DNA of 59,359 nucleotides from Clostridia bacterium (GTDB taxonomy: Bacteria; Bacillota; DSM-521; Neomoorellales; JACIYF01): the NCBI GenBank assembly GCA_014360065.1, contig JACIYF010000005.1, positions 1 to 59,359 on the forward strand, in the 5' to 3' direction. The notes under the pieces are model-generated. The model saw nothing but the letters and a program-made list of their open reading frames with translations, was not told the origin of the DNA and ran no database searches. A program made the position numbers and the translations under genes. Positions 41,387 to 51,021 of the stretch are shown piece after piece (position 1 is the first letter of the stretch; the number at the start of each line of letters is the position of its first letter).

Positions 41387-42229
41387 ATGGAACCATTGAT
41401 CGATGGCAATTTGCGAGCCAAGATCTATAGGCTATACGATCTGTTTAAGAGGCGAGGCCCAAGCCTTAAGGCATCTCCCGCTACCCAAGTATCTTGCCCT
41501 ATATGCTTAGATCGAGGCATTGTTTATAACGGCGAGCAGGCCCACATATGCCGCTGCATGCGTGAACAGGCTCTCCGCAATCGGCTTAAATTCTGTCAGC
41601 CGGGGTACTATTTTCGCAACAGGACCTTTGCGGACTTTGATTTAGCTTTCTATTCCAGGGATTATATAGATCCAGACAGCGGGATTTCCTATTACCAGAT
41701 GGCGGCGGCTACCCTAAAGGCTTGCCAGCAATTTGTGGAAACTGCTGCGAACGACCCCCATGCCCGGGGATTATTTCTCAGTGGCCCAGTGGGGAGCGGG
41801 AAGACGTTCCTAGCCATGTGCATCACTAACGCTTTGATCGCCAGGGGACGAGAGGTAGTCTTTGTGGTTGTTCCCGACCTGCTGGACGAACTGCGGGCCA
41901 CTTATGATCGGACCGACCAGAACGTGAGCGAGATTGATCTCCTGGACCTTTGCGGCAATGCCGAAGTGTTGGTTCTGGATGACCTCGGGGCCCACAACTA
42001 TACTGAATGGACCAAAAATAAAATATACTCTATCCTGAATCACCGCTTGAATCTCCTTCTTCCGACGGTGATTACTAGCAATCTAGACTTGGACCAGCTG
42101 GAAGAGTATTTGGGTCAGCGCACTACCTCGAGGATAATTGAGATGTGTTTGGTTTACCGCTTGCGAGTGCATGAAGATATCAGGTATGCTAAGGCTAGGC
42201 GGTCTCGACCTAGCCCTGGTCCTGGCTGA
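41387..42229 (+). CDS. DnaC/DnaI-like helicase loader ATPase
   Basis: 280 residues from ATG 41387. A Cys-rich N-terminal segment (CPICLDRGIVYNGEQAHICR C) suggests zinc binding, followed by an AAA+ domain: Walker A FLSGPVGSGKTFLAM, Walker B VLVLDDLGAHNYTEW, sensor region VITSNLDLDQLEEYL, arginine finger QRTTSRIIEMC. It loads the replicative helicase, working with the DnaD-like protein encoded 14 bases upstream. Confidence 0.9.
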   Translation: MEPLIDGNLRAKIYRLYDLFKRRGPSLKASPATQVSCPICLDRGIVYNGEQAHICRCMREQALRNRLKFCQPGYYFRNRTFADFDLAFYSRDYIDPDSGISYYQMAAATLKACQQFVETAANDPHARGLFLSGPVGSGKTFLAMCITNALIARGREVVFVVVPDLLDELRATYDRTDQNVSEIDLLDLCGNAEVLVLDDLGAHNYTEWTKNKIYSILNHRLNLLLPTVITSNLDLDQLEEYLGQRTTSRIIEMCLVYRLRVHEDIRYAKARRSRPSPGPG

Positions 42230-42298
42230 AGTTCCCTCGTGAGTATTGCCATTAATCCCTTTGGCCCTAACCCTTAACCGTGAACTCAGAAAGCAGGC

Positions 42299-42327
42299 TT
42301 GACGGCGGGGCGGAAGGAAAGTATAAT
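42299..42327 (+). promoter_or_regulatory. Promoter of the tRNA-Arg/Lys pair
   Basis: TTGACG (42299-42304), 17 bases, TATAAT (42322-42327), 12 bases before the first tRNA. Confidence 0.85.
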
Positions 42328-42339
42328 CTTAGATAGCCA

Positions 42340-42412
42340 GCGCCCGTAGCTCAGGGGATAGAGTAACGGAATCCGAGTCCGGAGGTCGCAGGTTCAAATC
42401 CTGCCGGGCGCG
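42340..42412 (+). tRNA. tRNA-Arg (anticodon CCG)
   Basis: The acceptor GCGCCCG pairs with CGGGCGC (42405-42411), discriminator G. The anticodon stem CGGA/TCCG (fifth pair A-G mismatched) holds loop ATCCGAG with anticodon CCG; the T arm is GCAGG TTCAAAT CCTGC. CCA is not encoded. Confidence 0.93.
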
Positions 42413-42422
42413 CGATAGATAC

Positions 42423-42495
42423 AGGCCATTAGCTCAGTTGGTAGAGCACCTGACTCTTAATCAGGGTGTCCAGGGTTCGAGTCCCTGATGGCCTA
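42423..42495 (+). tRNA. tRNA-Lys (anticodon CTT)
   Basis: The acceptor AGGCCAT (42423-42429) pairs with ATGGCCT (42488-42494), discriminator A. The anticodon stem CCTGA/TCAGG holds loop CTCTTAA with anticodon CTT. A hairpin AGCCGCA/TGCGGCT followed by TTTGC comes after and may terminate the transcript. Confidence 0.95.
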
Positions 42496-42564
42496 CAGGT
42501 GAAGCCCAGGAGCCGCACGTAGTTGCGGCTTTTGCTATTTTAGAGCCGGCAAAGGGTGGTTGCT

Positions 42565-42963
42565 GTGGCCTTTAAGATTGAGATCAGTTCCCAGTACCGA
42601 GAGCAAGTGATCGATGTCACTGATAAGGTAAACCAAGTTATAGCAGAAGCCCAAGTGACCAGTGGGATATGCTACCTGTTTATTCCCCACACTACCTGTG
42701 CAGTGACCATAAACGAAGGTTTTGACCCTGATGTCGCCGCCGACATTCTGGCCCATTTGAATTCAGTAGTACCTAGGGCCAAAACTTACCGCCATCAAGA
42801 GGGGAATGCTGATGCTCATATCAAATCGGTCCTGGTTGGGTCCTCGATTTCTGTTCCCATCGAGGGCAGAAGGTTGGCTTTAGGGCAGTGGCAGCGAGTG
42901 CTTGTCTGTGAATTTGATGGCCCAAGGAGGAGGCGACTGAACATCTCGGTTATTGCGACCTAG
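42565..42963 (+). CDS. YjbQ/UPF0047 family protein
   Basis: About 132 residues, GTG 42565 behind AAAGGGTGG. The motif set ITSG-like VTSGICYLFIPHTTCAVTIN, GFDPDVAADILAHLN, then NADAHIKSVLVGSSISVPIE, and GQWQRVLVCEFDGPRRRR is that of YjbQ, a small trimeric enzyme family with reported thiamin phosphate synthase activity in E. coli, of unclear physiological use. His residues of the active site (HTTCAV, AHIK) are present. Confidence 0.9.
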   Translation: MAFKIEISSQYREQVIDVTDKVNQVIAEAQVTSGICYLFIPHTTCAVTINEGFDPDVAADILAHLNSVVPRAKTYRHQEGNADAHIKSVLVGSSISVPIEGRRLALGQWQRVLVCEFDGPRRRRLNISVIAT

Positions 42964-43048
42964 GAACAGATGGAACCTCAGGGCGGCAGGAGTCGGAGAA
43001 ACAAGATAGAAAGTTACCATTATTCTAGCCAATGCAGGAGGTTCATTA

Positions 43049-44305
43049 ATGAATCAACGTCGGCAAGACTCGACCATCCGGGATCTATTATTGGCTCCCA
43101 TGGGTCATACCAAAATTGCTTGGGCTTGGGAGCATATGCCCATCCTGGGCCAGATTTACCCAGGTTTCGAGGCTGAACAGCCATTCCGCGGCCTTACCGT
43201 GGCCATGTGTCTTCACCTAGAGGCCAAGACTGCTTGTTTGGCTAGGCTCATTCAAGCCGGTGGAGCCCACGTAGTAGTGACAGCTAGTAACCCTTTGTCC
43301 ACGCAGGACGATGTGGTAGCTGCTCTAGTTGAGAGCGGTATACAGGCTTTTGCTTGGTATGGGGCTACGGAGGATGAATACTGGCGGCATATTGACTTGG
43401 CCTTGCAAACAGAACCGGATCTAATTATCGATGATGGAGCAGATATGATCGTACGCCTGCTGACTACCCGTCACGACTTAGCCAAAAAGCTAATTGGAGC
43501 TTGCGAAGAGACTACTACCGGAGTGAAACGCCTCAGATCTTTGCACCTTCAAGGATACCTTCCCTTTCCAGTTATAGCGGTTAACAACGCCTATTCCAAA
43601 TATCTGTTTGATAACCGTTATGGCACTGGCCAATCGGCGTGGGATGCCATTATGCGAACTACCAACCTGCTGATAGGTGGGAAAATCGTGGTGGTAGCTG
43701 GCTACGGTTGGTGTGGCCGCGGTATAGCCATGCGTGCAAAAGGTCTGGGGGCCAGGGTCATTGTTTGTGAGGTAGATCCGGTACGGGCCAATGAGGCCTT
43801 GATGGATGGTTTTTGGGTGATGCCTATGCTGGAGGCAGCTAGGTTAGGCGATATTTTTGTTACTGCCACCGGTAACCGGGACGTAATTCGGAGGCAACAT
43901 TTTGAGGTTATGCAGGATGGAGCGCTCTTGGCCAACGCTGGTCATTTTAATGTGGAAATCTCGGTTTCCGATCTGCAATGTATGAGTGAGAGGCGGGAAG
44001 AAATACGCCCGGGGGTGGAGCAATTTACCTTAAAAGATGGCAAGCGGCTTTTGCTGTTGGGCGAAGGCCGTTTAGTCAACCTTGCCTGCGGTGATGGCCA
44101 TCCAATTGAAATAATGGATCTCAGCTTTTCCTTGCAAGCTCTTTCCTTGCGGCACCTGTACCTGAACCGACAAGAACTTAAGCCGGGCGTGCTTGATGTT
44201 CCTGTGCATATTGACGAGGCTGTTGCCCAGCATAGACTGGACGCCATGGGTGTGGCCATAGATGAGCTATTGCCAAGCCAAGAAGACTACTTGCGGAGCT
44301 GGTAA
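43049..44305 (+). CDS. ahcY: S-adenosylhomocysteine hydrolase (adenosylhomocysteinase)
   Basis: 418 residues. Substrate domain (AMCLHLEAKTACLARLIQAG, ASNPLSTQDDVVAAL, EETTTGV, NNAYSKYLFDNRYGTGQS), the NAD-binding loop VVVAGYGWCGRGIAMR, and GNRDVIRRQHFEVMQDGALL, NAGHFNVEI. It splits S-adenosylhomocysteine, the by-product of methylation, into adenosine and homocysteine, using bound NAD+. Start ATG 43049 behind TGCAGGAGG. Closest in context to the sigma-54 activator, which begins 18 bases later. Confidence 0.95.
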   Translation: MNQRRQDSTIRDLLLAPMGHTKIAWAWEHMPILGQIYPGFEAEQPFRGLTVAMCLHLEAKTACLARLIQAGGAHVVVTASNPLSTQDDVVAALVESGIQAFAWYGATEDEYWRHIDLALQTEPDLIIDDGADMIVRLLTTRHDLAKKLIGACEETTTGVKRLRSLHLQGYLPFPVIAVNNAYSKYLFDNRYGTGQSAWDAIMRTTNLLIGGKIVVVAGYGWCGRGIAMRAKGLGARVIVCEVDPVRANEALMDGFWVMPMLEAARLGDIFVTATGNRDVIRRQHFEVMQDGALLANAGHFNVEISVSDLQCMSERREEIRPGVEQFTLKDGKRLLLLGEGRLVNLACGDGHPIEIMDLSFSLQALSLRHLYLNRQELKPGVLDVPVHIDEAVAQHRLDAMGVAIDELLPSQEDYLRSW

Positions 44306-44322
44306 AAGCGGCGGTGGGGGAA

Positions 44323-46047
44323 ATGGCAGTGAGTGAACCTAATCTCAAGGTCCTCTTGATCGGAGCCGGTAAACGGGCATTTTCGGTATCCCGCTGGTTG
44401 AGTACCACCAAGGGAATCGAGCTAGTTAAGTGGCTAGCTTTGCCGGACGAGGTTGGGGAGCACTACCCCAAGTCCAACATCCAGGTTTTGGCGGACCCTG
44501 GGGAACTAGCAACTGCGTTAAGCAACAGCCAGGCCCACGTGATAGTGTGGGCTCCTAAACAAAGATACTTCGGCCAAAGGAATTATTGGCTGTCGCAGGT
44601 CCAAGCCGAGGTGCAAGTAATTACGGCCGAGTATGTGCCGACACTGTTGGGGCCATTGGCGGTTAAAGAGGAGCTTGAAGAAACCAGAAAGCTCAAAGGG
44701 GAGCTCGCCGCCATACTAAACTCTGTTCAAGAAGCGATCGAGGTAGCTGATGGCCATGGGCGAATTAAATACGTGAACCCCAGCTTCACTCGGGTTACAG
44801 GTATCCCAGCGGCAGCAAGAATTGGCCAGAATATCTTGGAAGCCTCACCCAGTGGTGCCTTGGCGCAGGCCTTGATCACCCAGAAGCCGGTAATCGGCTA
44901 TCGAACCAAAGTTGGCGGGTCAGGGGTAGAAGTAATCTCCAATGCTTCCCCCATTGTTATTGATGGCAAGATCGAGGGAGCAGTAGTTGTCTTTCAGCCT
45001 ATGAACGATCTCATTAAGCTCATGGAAGAGCTTAAGAAGAGCAACACGGTCATTGAAAACTTATATGCGCAGATGGGGCAGATGTCAGGCGCCAAGTACA
45101 CGTTTGATGACTTGGTAGGGAAGAGCAAGCTGTTTAAGGCTAGCATCGAGATGGCCAAGAAAGCAGCTAAGAATGATTCAACGGTCCTCATCCTAGGAGA
45201 AAGCGGAACCGGTAAAGAGATCTTTGCCCATGCTATTCATAATGGCAGTTCGCGCAAGAACCGACCGTTCATTAAGGTCAATTGTGCTGCTATCCCCGAG
45301 TCCTTGTTGGAAAGCGAATTCTTTGGATATGAGAGGGGAGCTTTTACCGGCGCTACACGCACCAAGCTTGGCCGAGTAGAACTTGCCAATGGTGGAACCC
45401 TTTTCTTGGATGAAATCGGAGATATGAGCCCGTTTTTGCAAGCCAAGATGCTTCGTTTTTTGCAGGATATGGAATTTGAACGGGTGGGAGGCACCCAAAC
45501 CCTAAAGGCTAATGTAAGAGTAATCGCTGCCACCAACCGGGACCTTAAAATGTTAGTTCGTAAAGGTTCTTTTCGCGAAGACCTGTATTATCGACTAGCC
45601 GTCTTCGAGCTTCGTGTGCCTCCCTTACGAGAGCGCAAAGAAGACATAGGATTAATTGCTAATTACCTATTGGCCAAGTTCAACCGCAAGCTGGGCAAGC
45701 ATGTAGAAAGGATTGCTCCCGAAGCTATGGAGCTCTTAATCAATTACGACTGGCCCGGAAATGTACGCGAGTTGGAAAATGTGATTGAGCGAGCTATGAT
45801 TTTGGCTGACGGTGATGAGCTTAGCTATAAATGCCTGGCACAGTATTTGCTTGATATAGATTATAGTGCTGTACCTAGCACGACCGATCTGATGCCCCTA
45901 GACAAGATGGAGCAGGTGATGTTGAGGATGGCCTTAGCGAGGTATGGCAACTCCTTGGAGGGGAAAAGGAAGGCTGCTAAGAGCCTAAATATATCGTTGG
46001 CTACACTGTATAACAAGTTAAAGAAGTATGGCGCTAACCTAGGCTAA
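44323..46047 (+). CDS. Sigma-54-dependent activator with Rossmann-like and PAS domains
   Basis: 574 residues. Residues 1-115 contain KVLLIGAGKRAFSVSRWL, a dinucleotide-binding-like loop. A PAS domain follows (ILNSVQEAIEVADGHGRIKY, NPSFTRVTGI). The AAA+ domain has Walker A ILGESGTGKEIFAHAIH, GAFTGAT for sigma-54 contact, Walker B GGTLFLDEIGDM, WPGNVRELENVIERA. The C-terminal helix-turn-helix is of the Fis type (GKRKAAKSLNISLATLYNKL). It directly precedes the methylmalonyl-CoA operon and is the probable activator. ATG 44323 is preferred to GTG 44314. Confidence 0.92.
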   Translation: MAVSEPNLKVLLIGAGKRAFSVSRWLSTTKGIELVKWLALPDEVGEHYPKSNIQVLADPGELATALSNSQAHVIVWAPKQRYFGQRNYWLSQVQAEVQVITAEYVPTLLGPLAVKEELEETRKLKGELAAILNSVQEAIEVADGHGRIKYVNPSFTRVTGIPAAARIGQNILEASPSGALAQALITQKPVIGYRTKVGGSGVEVISNASPIVIDGKIEGAVVVFQPMNDLIKLMEELKKSNTVIENLYAQMGQMSGAKYTFDDLVGKSKLFKASIEMAKKAAKNDSTVLILGESGTGKEIFAHAIHNGSSRKNRPFIKVNCAAIPESLLESEFFGYERGAFTGATRTKLGRVELANGGTLFLDEIGDMSPFLQAKMLRFLQDMEFERVGGTQTLKANVRVIAATNRDLKMLVRKGSFREDLYYRLAVFELRVPPLRERKEDIGLIANYLLAKFNRKLGKHVERIAPEAMELLINYDWPGNVRELENVIERAMILADGDELSYKCLAQYLLDIDYSAVPSTTDLMPLDKMEQVMLRMALARYGNSLEGKRKAAKSLNISLATLYNKLKKYGANLG

Positions 46048-46120
46048 TGTACTTTCTAGAATGTAGAAGGATTCTAACTTATAGAAGCGCCGACGCTTAC
46101 CTTGAAGGGAGGTCCGTACT

Positions 46121-47797
46121 CTGGTTACTGACGCTAAGAGCAGGTTGGAGGATGAGCTGAGTAAGTGGGAAGATGAGATAGTTGGCCGGGTAACAAAGAA
46201 AGCGCCAGAGAGGAAATCTCAGTTTGTCACTGACTCAGGAGTAACCATCAAGAGACTATACACACCCCTCGACCATGCGGTTGAAGAATATGAGCAACGG
46301 GAGGGATTTCCTGGGCGGTACCCTTTTACCCGCGGTATACAGCCTACCATGTATCGAAGCCGGTTTTGGACCATGCGCCAGTATGCCGGCTTTGGTACCG
46401 CCGAGGCTACTAACGAACGGTTTCGGTATCTCTTAGAGCAGGGGCAGACCGGGCTGAGCGTAGCTTTTGACTTGCCAACCCAAATTGGTTATGACTCTGA
46501 TTTTGCCTTGGCGCGAGGAGAAGTAGGGAAAGTAGGAGTGGCCATCGACACCTTGGCCGACATGGAAACTCTCTTTTCGGGGATCCCTCTGGATAAGGTT
46601 AGCACTTCTATGACCATTAACGCTCCGGCAGCCATTATCTTGGCCATGTACATAGCGGTAGCGGAGAAACAAGGGGTTGTCCCAGGCCAACTTCGAGGTA
46701 CGATTCAAAACGACATTCTAAAAGAATACGTGGCTCGTGGCACCTATATTTTCCCGCCTGCACCTTCCATGCGGTTAATTACGGACATCTTTGCCTACTG
46801 TAGTCAGAATCTACCCCACTGGAACACGATTAGCATCAGCGGATACCATATCCGAGAAGCTGGGGCCACAGCGGTGCAGGAGATAGCTTTTACTATGGCC
46901 AATGGTATCGCCTACGTGAAAGCTGCGCTCCAGGCTGGTCTTGCTATAGATGATTTTGCTCCCCGGCTTTCCTTTTTCTTCAATGCCCACAATAACTTTT
47001 TTGAGGAAGTGGCTAAATTCCGCGCTGCCCGGCGGATATGGGCTCGGATCATGAAGGAGCGGTTTGGAGCCCAAGATCAGCGGTCGTTGATGCTTCGCTT
47101 CCATACCCAGACCGCAGGCTGCACGCTGACGGCTCAGCAACCACAAGTGAATATTATCCGCGTGGCCTTTCAAGCCTTGGCCGCCGTGCTGGGAGGCACC
47201 CAGTCGCTGCATACCAACTCGTGGGACGAGGCCTTGGCTTTACCCAGCGAAGAAGCGGTCACTATAGCTTTAAGAACGCAACAGGTCATAGCGCATGAGT
47301 TGGGAGTAGCGGACACCGTCGACCCTCTGGGCGGATCCTATTTTATTGAGAAGCTGACTGACGAGATTGAGGCTCGGGCGTGGGAGTATTTGAAGAGAAT
47401 CGACGAGATGGGCGGTGCAGTAGCAGCCATCGAGTCCGGCTACATGCAAAAAGAAATCCACGAAAGCGCTTACCGGTATCAGAAAGAAGTGGAGGAAGGA
47501 GAAAAAGTTGTCGTCGGGGTCAACAAGTACCAGTCGGCTGAGGAGCATCGATATCGGTTACTGAAGGTCGACCCCGAAGTAGTAAATCGTCAGATCCAAA
47601 AGTTGGAACAAATAAAGGAGAACAGGAGCGCGACAGAAGTAAGCAATGCTCTGGCAGAACTGAGGGAAGTCGCTCACTTTGGGGGCAATCTGATGCCTCC
47701 AATTCTTCGAGCTGTCAAAGCTTATGCCACTTTAGGGGAGATCTGCGGAGTGCTTCGCGATGTATTTGGAGAGTACCGAGCTAAGTCGCTGTTCTGA
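46121..47797 (+). CDS. Methylmalonyl-CoA mutase large (catalytic) subunit
   Basis: About 558 residues. The substrate-binding TIM barrel includes [80 protein letters not shown] and [20 protein letters not shown]. The B12-binding domain is absent and encoded by the next gene. The start codon seems to be CTG 46121, seven bases after AAGGGAGGT (46105-46113); the first conventional codon, TTG 46145, has no ribosome site. It interconverts succinyl-CoA and methylmalonyl-CoA. First gene of the methylmalonyl-CoA operon. Confidence 0.93.
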   Translation: MVTDAKSRLEDELSKWEDEIVGRVTKKAPERKSQFVTDSGVTIKRLYTPLDHAVEEYEQREGFPGRYPFTRGIQPTMYRSRFWTMRQYAGFGTAEATNERFRYLLEQGQTGLSVAFDLPTQIGYDSDFALARGEVGKVGVAIDTLADMETLFSGIPLDKVSTSMTINAPAAIILAMYIAVAEKQGVVPGQLRGTIQNDILKEYVARGTYIFPPAPSMRLITDIFAYCSQNLPHWNTISISGYHIREAGATAVQEIAFTMANGIAYVKAALQAGLAIDDFAPRLSFFFNAHNNFFEEVAKFRAARRIWARIMKERFGAQDQRSLMLRFHTQTAGCTLTAQQPQVNIIRVAFQALAAVLGGTQSLHTNSWDEALALPSEEAVTIALRTQQVIAHELGVADTVDPLGGSYFIEKLTDEIEARAWEYLKRIDEMGGAVAAIESGYMQKEIHESAYRYQKEVEEGEKVVVGVNKYQSAEEHRYRLLKVDPEVVNRQIQKLEQIKENRSATEVSNALAELREVAHFGGNLMPPILRAVKAYATLGEICGVLRDVFGEYRAKSLF

Positions 47798-47810
47798 TGG
47801 AGGGAAGGCA

Positions 47811-48203
47811 ATGACGAAACGTATCCGGGTGCTAATTGCCAAAGCGGGCTTGGATGGGCATGACCGAGGAGCTAAGGTAGTAGCTCAAGCCCTCCGAGAT
47901 GCCGGCATGGAGGTTATTTATACCGGGTTGAGGCAGACTCCCGAGCAGATAGTTGAGGCTGCCATCGAGGAGGATGTTCAAGTAGTGGGTATCAGCAGCT
48001 TGTCTGGAGCTCACATGTACTTGATACCCCCCGTAGTAGAGATGCTCAAGGAGCGTGGGGCCGGTGATATCCTGGTAATTGCTGGAGGGATCATTCCCAA
48101 TGAGGATGCTGACTACTTGAAACAAATTGGTGTGTCAGAAGTATTTGGGCCAGGAACTGCCACCTCCAGCATCGCCAAGTACATCTATGATCATCTCGAA
48201 TAG
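47811..48203 (+). CDS. Methylmalonyl-CoA mutase B12-binding subunit
   Basis: 130 residues from ATG 47811 behind GATGGAGGGAAGGC. The cobalamin-binding motif is [14 protein letters not shown] (Asp-x-His-x-x-Gly, with His the lower axial ligand), then [18 protein letters not shown] and [15 protein letters not shown], all part of the flavodoxin-like B12 fold. It pairs with the large subunit encoded just upstream. Confidence 0.95.
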   Translation: MTKRIRVLIAKAGLDGHDRGAKVVAQALRDAGMEVIYTGLRQTPEQIVEAAIEEDVQVVGISSLSGAHMYLIPPVVEMLKERGAGDILVIAGGIIPNEDADYLKQIGVSEVFGPGTATSSIAKYIYDHLE

Positions 48204-48214
48204 GAGGCGATCCT

Positions 48215-48616
48215 GTGAATCCAAAAAAGATTGATCATATCGGAATTGCCGTGCAAAATATGGAGGAGGCTCTGGCCACTTATAGAGCTTTAGGATTAGA
48301 GGCTTCCGGGAGCGAGATAGTGCCTGAGCAGAAAGTCAAAGTGGCTTTCCTCCCCATTGGCGATACTAGAATCGAATTGTTGGAGGCCACGGCCCCTGAT
48401 AGTCCTATTGCCAAGTTCATTGAGACCCGAGGTCAGGGAGTGCAGCACATTGCCCTTAGGGTGGAAAACTTAGAAAATTGGTTAGAATACTTGAAGGGGC
48501 AAGGCTTTAGATTGATAGATGAAGCTCCTCGCTACGGAGCAGGTGGCGCCCGCGTTGCCTTTCTTCACCCCAAGAGTACCCATGGGACCCTGGTGGAACT
48601 CAGTGAGCATGAATAG
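48215..48616 (+). CDS. mce: Methylmalonyl-CoA epimerase
   Basis: 133 residues from GTG 48215 (ribosome site TAGGAGGCGA). Glyoxalase/VOC fold with the metal ligands His in [20 protein letters not shown], His in [16 protein letters not shown] and Glu in [10 protein letters not shown]. Converts the (R) and (S) forms of methylmalonyl-CoA, joining the mutase to the decarboxylase. Confidence 0.94.
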   Translation: MNPKKIDHIGIAVQNMEEALATYRALGLEASGSEIVPEQKVKVAFLPIGDTRIELLEATAPDSPIAKFIETRGQGVQHIALRVENLENWLEYLKGQGFRLIDEAPRYGAGGARVAFLHPKSTHGTLVELSEHE

Positions 48617-48630
48617 GCAGGAGGTACAGT

Positions 48631-50187
48631 ATGCCAACTACCATCGAAGAAAAGCTGGAAGATCTGCAACAAAGACGAGAGAAAGTCTTACAGGGTGGGG
48701 GGCCAGCGCGAATCCAGAAGCAGCATCAAAGCGGCAAATTGACTGCTAGGGAACGGCTTGAAAAGCTCTTAGATCCAGGTTCCTTTGTCGAGTTGGATCA
48801 GTTCGTTACCCACCGAATCACCGATTTCGAGATGGATAAGGTGGAAGCGCCTGGGGACGGGGTGGTCACTGGCTGCGGCCTCATTGACGGCCGGCAAGTA
48901 TATGTTTATGCCCAGGATTTCACGGTGATCGGTGGTACCCTAGGGGAAATGCATGCTGCCAAGATCTGCAAAGTCCTAGATTTGGCGCTTAAGACAGGAG
49001 CGCCGGTGATAGGGATCAACGATTCTGGTGGAGCGCGGATCCAGGAGGGGGTTGACGCCCTTAACGGCTACGGAGAAATATTCAAGCGCAATACCTGGGC
49101 GTCAGGCGTCATACCTCAAATCGCTATCATCATGGGGCCGTGTGCTGGCGGTGCTGTCTACTCGCCCGCCTTGATGGATTGGGTATTCATGATTGGCAGA
49201 ACCAGCCAAATGTTCATTACTGGTCCCCAGGTGATCAAGTCGGTGACTGGCGAGGAAATAACCGCGGAAGAATTAGGCGGATCGCAAGCGCATAACCGAA
49301 TTAGTGGGGTGGCTCATTTCCACGCTGAAGACGAAGAAGAGGGCCTTCTGCAAGTGAAACAGCTTCTCTCCTATTTGCCCTCCAACAACTTGGAAGACCC
49401 GCCCTATCGGCCTACTAATGACCCTGGGGGTCGCCAGGAGCCTAGCTTAAGGAACGTGGTACCGACCGAGCCGCAGCTTCCCTACGATGTTAAATCAATC
49501 ATCCCTATGGTATTGGATGACGGCCAGTTCCTTGAAGTCCAAGCCCAATACGCCCGGAACATGGTAGTTGGTTTCGGACACCTGGGGGGGCATGTGGTCG
49601 GGGTAATAGCCAACCAACCTTCGCATCTGGCCGGGTGTTTGGATATTGACGCTTCTGACAAAGCGTCTCGGTTCGTTCGCTTTTGCGATGCATTCAACAT
49701 TCCCCTTCTAACCTGGGTGGATACTCCGGGTTACCTGCCAGGTATTGTGCAGGAGCATGGGGGGATAATCAGGCACGGTGCTAAACTCCTCTATGCCTAT
49801 TCCGAGGCTACGGTACCCAAGATTACTGTTGTCCTCCGCAAAGCGTACGGCGGAGCTTATTTAGCTATGTGCTCCCGGGCATTGGGCGCAGACATTTCTA
49901 TAGCCTGGCCTACGGCTGAAATTGCAGTCATGGGCCCTGAAGGGGCTGCCAACATAATTTTCCGTAAAGAGATTCAGGAAGCTTCCGACCCGGTAGCTGT
50001 GCGAACACAAAAAATTGAGGAGTATAGAGAAATGTTCGCTAACCCTTACATTGCTGCCAGTCGGGGTTATATCGATATGGTAATAGACCCCCAGGATACT
50101 AGGCCGGTCTTAATTCAGGCGCTCAGTTCTTTATTGACCAAAAGAGAGGGTCGTCCTAAGAAAAAGCACGGTAACATACCAGTTTAG
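48631..50187 (+). CDS. mmdA: Methylmalonyl-CoA decarboxylase / propionyl-CoA carboxylase carboxyltransferase subunit
   Basis: 518 residues, typical of MmdA/PccB. Motifs GLIDGRQVYVYAQDFTVIGG, GINDSGGARIQEGVDALNGY, IMGPCAGGAVYSPALMDWVF and DTPGYLPGIVQEHGGIIRHG form the two crotonase-like oxyanion sites of the carboxyltransferase. With the downstream biotin carrier and membrane beta subunit it forms a sodium-translocating decarboxylase: methylmalonyl-CoA to propionyl-CoA plus CO2, pumping Na+. In the reverse direction it would make methylmalonyl-CoA at the expense of the sodium gradient. Confidence 0.94.
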   Translation: MPTTIEEKLEDLQQRREKVLQGGGPARIQKQHQSGKLTARERLEKLLDPGSFVELDQFVTHRITDFEMDKVEAPGDGVVTGCGLIDGRQVYVYAQDFTVIGGTLGEMHAAKICKVLDLALKTGAPVIGINDSGGARIQEGVDALNGYGEIFKRNTWASGVIPQIAIIMGPCAGGAVYSPALMDWVFMIGRTSQMFITGPQVIKSVTGEEITAEELGGSQAHNRISGVAHFHAEDEEEGLLQVKQLLSYLPSNNLEDPPYRPTNDPGGRQEPSLRNVVPTEPQLPYDVKSIIPMVLDDGQFLEVQAQYARNMVVGFGHLGGHVVGVIANQPSHLAGCLDIDASDKASRFVRFCDAFNIPLLTWVDTPGYLPGIVQEHGGIIRHGAKLLYAYSEATVPKITVVLRKAYGGAYLAMCSRALGADISIAWPTAEIAVMGPEGAANIIFRKEIQEASDPVAVRTQKIEEYREMFANPYIAASRGYIDMVIDPQDTRPVLIQALSSLLTKREGRPKKKHGNIPV

Positions 50188-50214
50188 GGCCGTGAAAGCA
50201 GGGGGAAGTGGGAA

Positions 50215-50568
50215 GTGAATGGATATAGCTTAGGAATTACGCTCACAATCATGGGTATGGGAACGGTTTTTTTGGTCCTGGGCGTTCTGGCGGGGCTTTT
50301 GGGCATGCTCAATCGGAGTTTTGCCAGTTTACCATCGGAAAAAGACTCCCTGGCGTCTTTGTCTAATGCTAGTACCAAAGAGTCGGAAACCCCGGCCCAA
50401 AATCTAGCTGTAGTAGCTGCGGCCATGGGAGCCATAGCCGCCTTAGAAGGAGACAGGCAGTTTAAGATCATATCCATATCTCCTGTAAACCAGCCCAAAG
50501 CCACCTCGGCCTGGGTGAGGGCGGGGCGAGACGAGCTAATGGAAACATCGCAGCCATTTCTAGGGTGA
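50215..50568 (+). CDS. mmdD: Small membrane subunit (OadG/MmdD-like) of the decarboxylase
   Basis: 117 residues from GTG 50215. One membrane segment near the N-terminus (LGITLTIMGMGTVFLVLGVL), followed by a long hydrophilic tail. Members (OadG, MmdD) stabilise the complex and anchor the carboxyltransferase to the membrane subunit. The gene order, between mmdA and the biotin carrier, supports the call despite low conservation. Confidence 0.82.
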   Translation: MNGYSLGITLTIMGMGTVFLVLGVLAGLLGMLNRSFASLPSEKDSLASLSNASTKESETPAQNLAVVAAAMGAIAALEGDRQFKIISISPVNQPKATSAWVRAGRDELMETSQPFLG

Positions 50569-50586
50569 AAGGAGTTCGGTGCCTCG

Positions 50587-50994
50587 GTGAGAAAGTTTCG
50601 GGTGAAGGTTAACAACCAAGTGTTTGATGTGGAAGTAGAGGAGGTAGTGGAGCAGTCCAATGCTAACCCCGGGCTAAAAACAACCAACCCAGTGGCTACT
50701 GCTGCTCCTAACGCCAGGCCAGCTCCGGGTCCGGTACCTCAGGCCGAACGAAAGTCGGAGGCAAACGTTGTTGGCTCCGAAGGGGAGACTATAACTGCAC
50801 CCCTGCCCGGGAATATTGTCGAGGTCAAGGTGGCACCAGGCCAAGCGGTAAAGGCGGGGGATGTTCTCCTAGTGATTGAGGCTATGAAAATGGAGAATGA
50901 AGTTGTAGCTACAGTGAATGGGACTGTTAAAGAAGTCCTGGTGCAAAAAGGAGAGACGGTGGCAGTCCGGCAACCATTGGTAGTCATTAGTTAA
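50587..50994 (+). CDS. mmdC: Biotin carboxyl carrier subunit of the decarboxylase
   Basis: 135 residues from GTG 50587. N-terminal short domain, then a proline- and alanine-rich linker (ATAAPNARPAPGPVPQAE), and a biotinyl domain with the lysine motif EAMKMENEV. Carries the carboxyl group from the carboxyltransferase to the membrane subunit that releases CO2. Confidence 0.95.
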   Translation: MRKFRVKVNNQVFDVEVEEVVEQSNANPGLKTTNPVATAAPNARPAPGPVPQAERKSEANVVGSEGETITAPLPGNIVEVKVAPGQAVKAGDVLLVIEAMKMENEVVATVNGTVKEVLVQKGETVAVRQPLVVIS

Positions 50995-51021
50995 GTTATT
51001 TGGGGATGGCGAGGTGATAAC

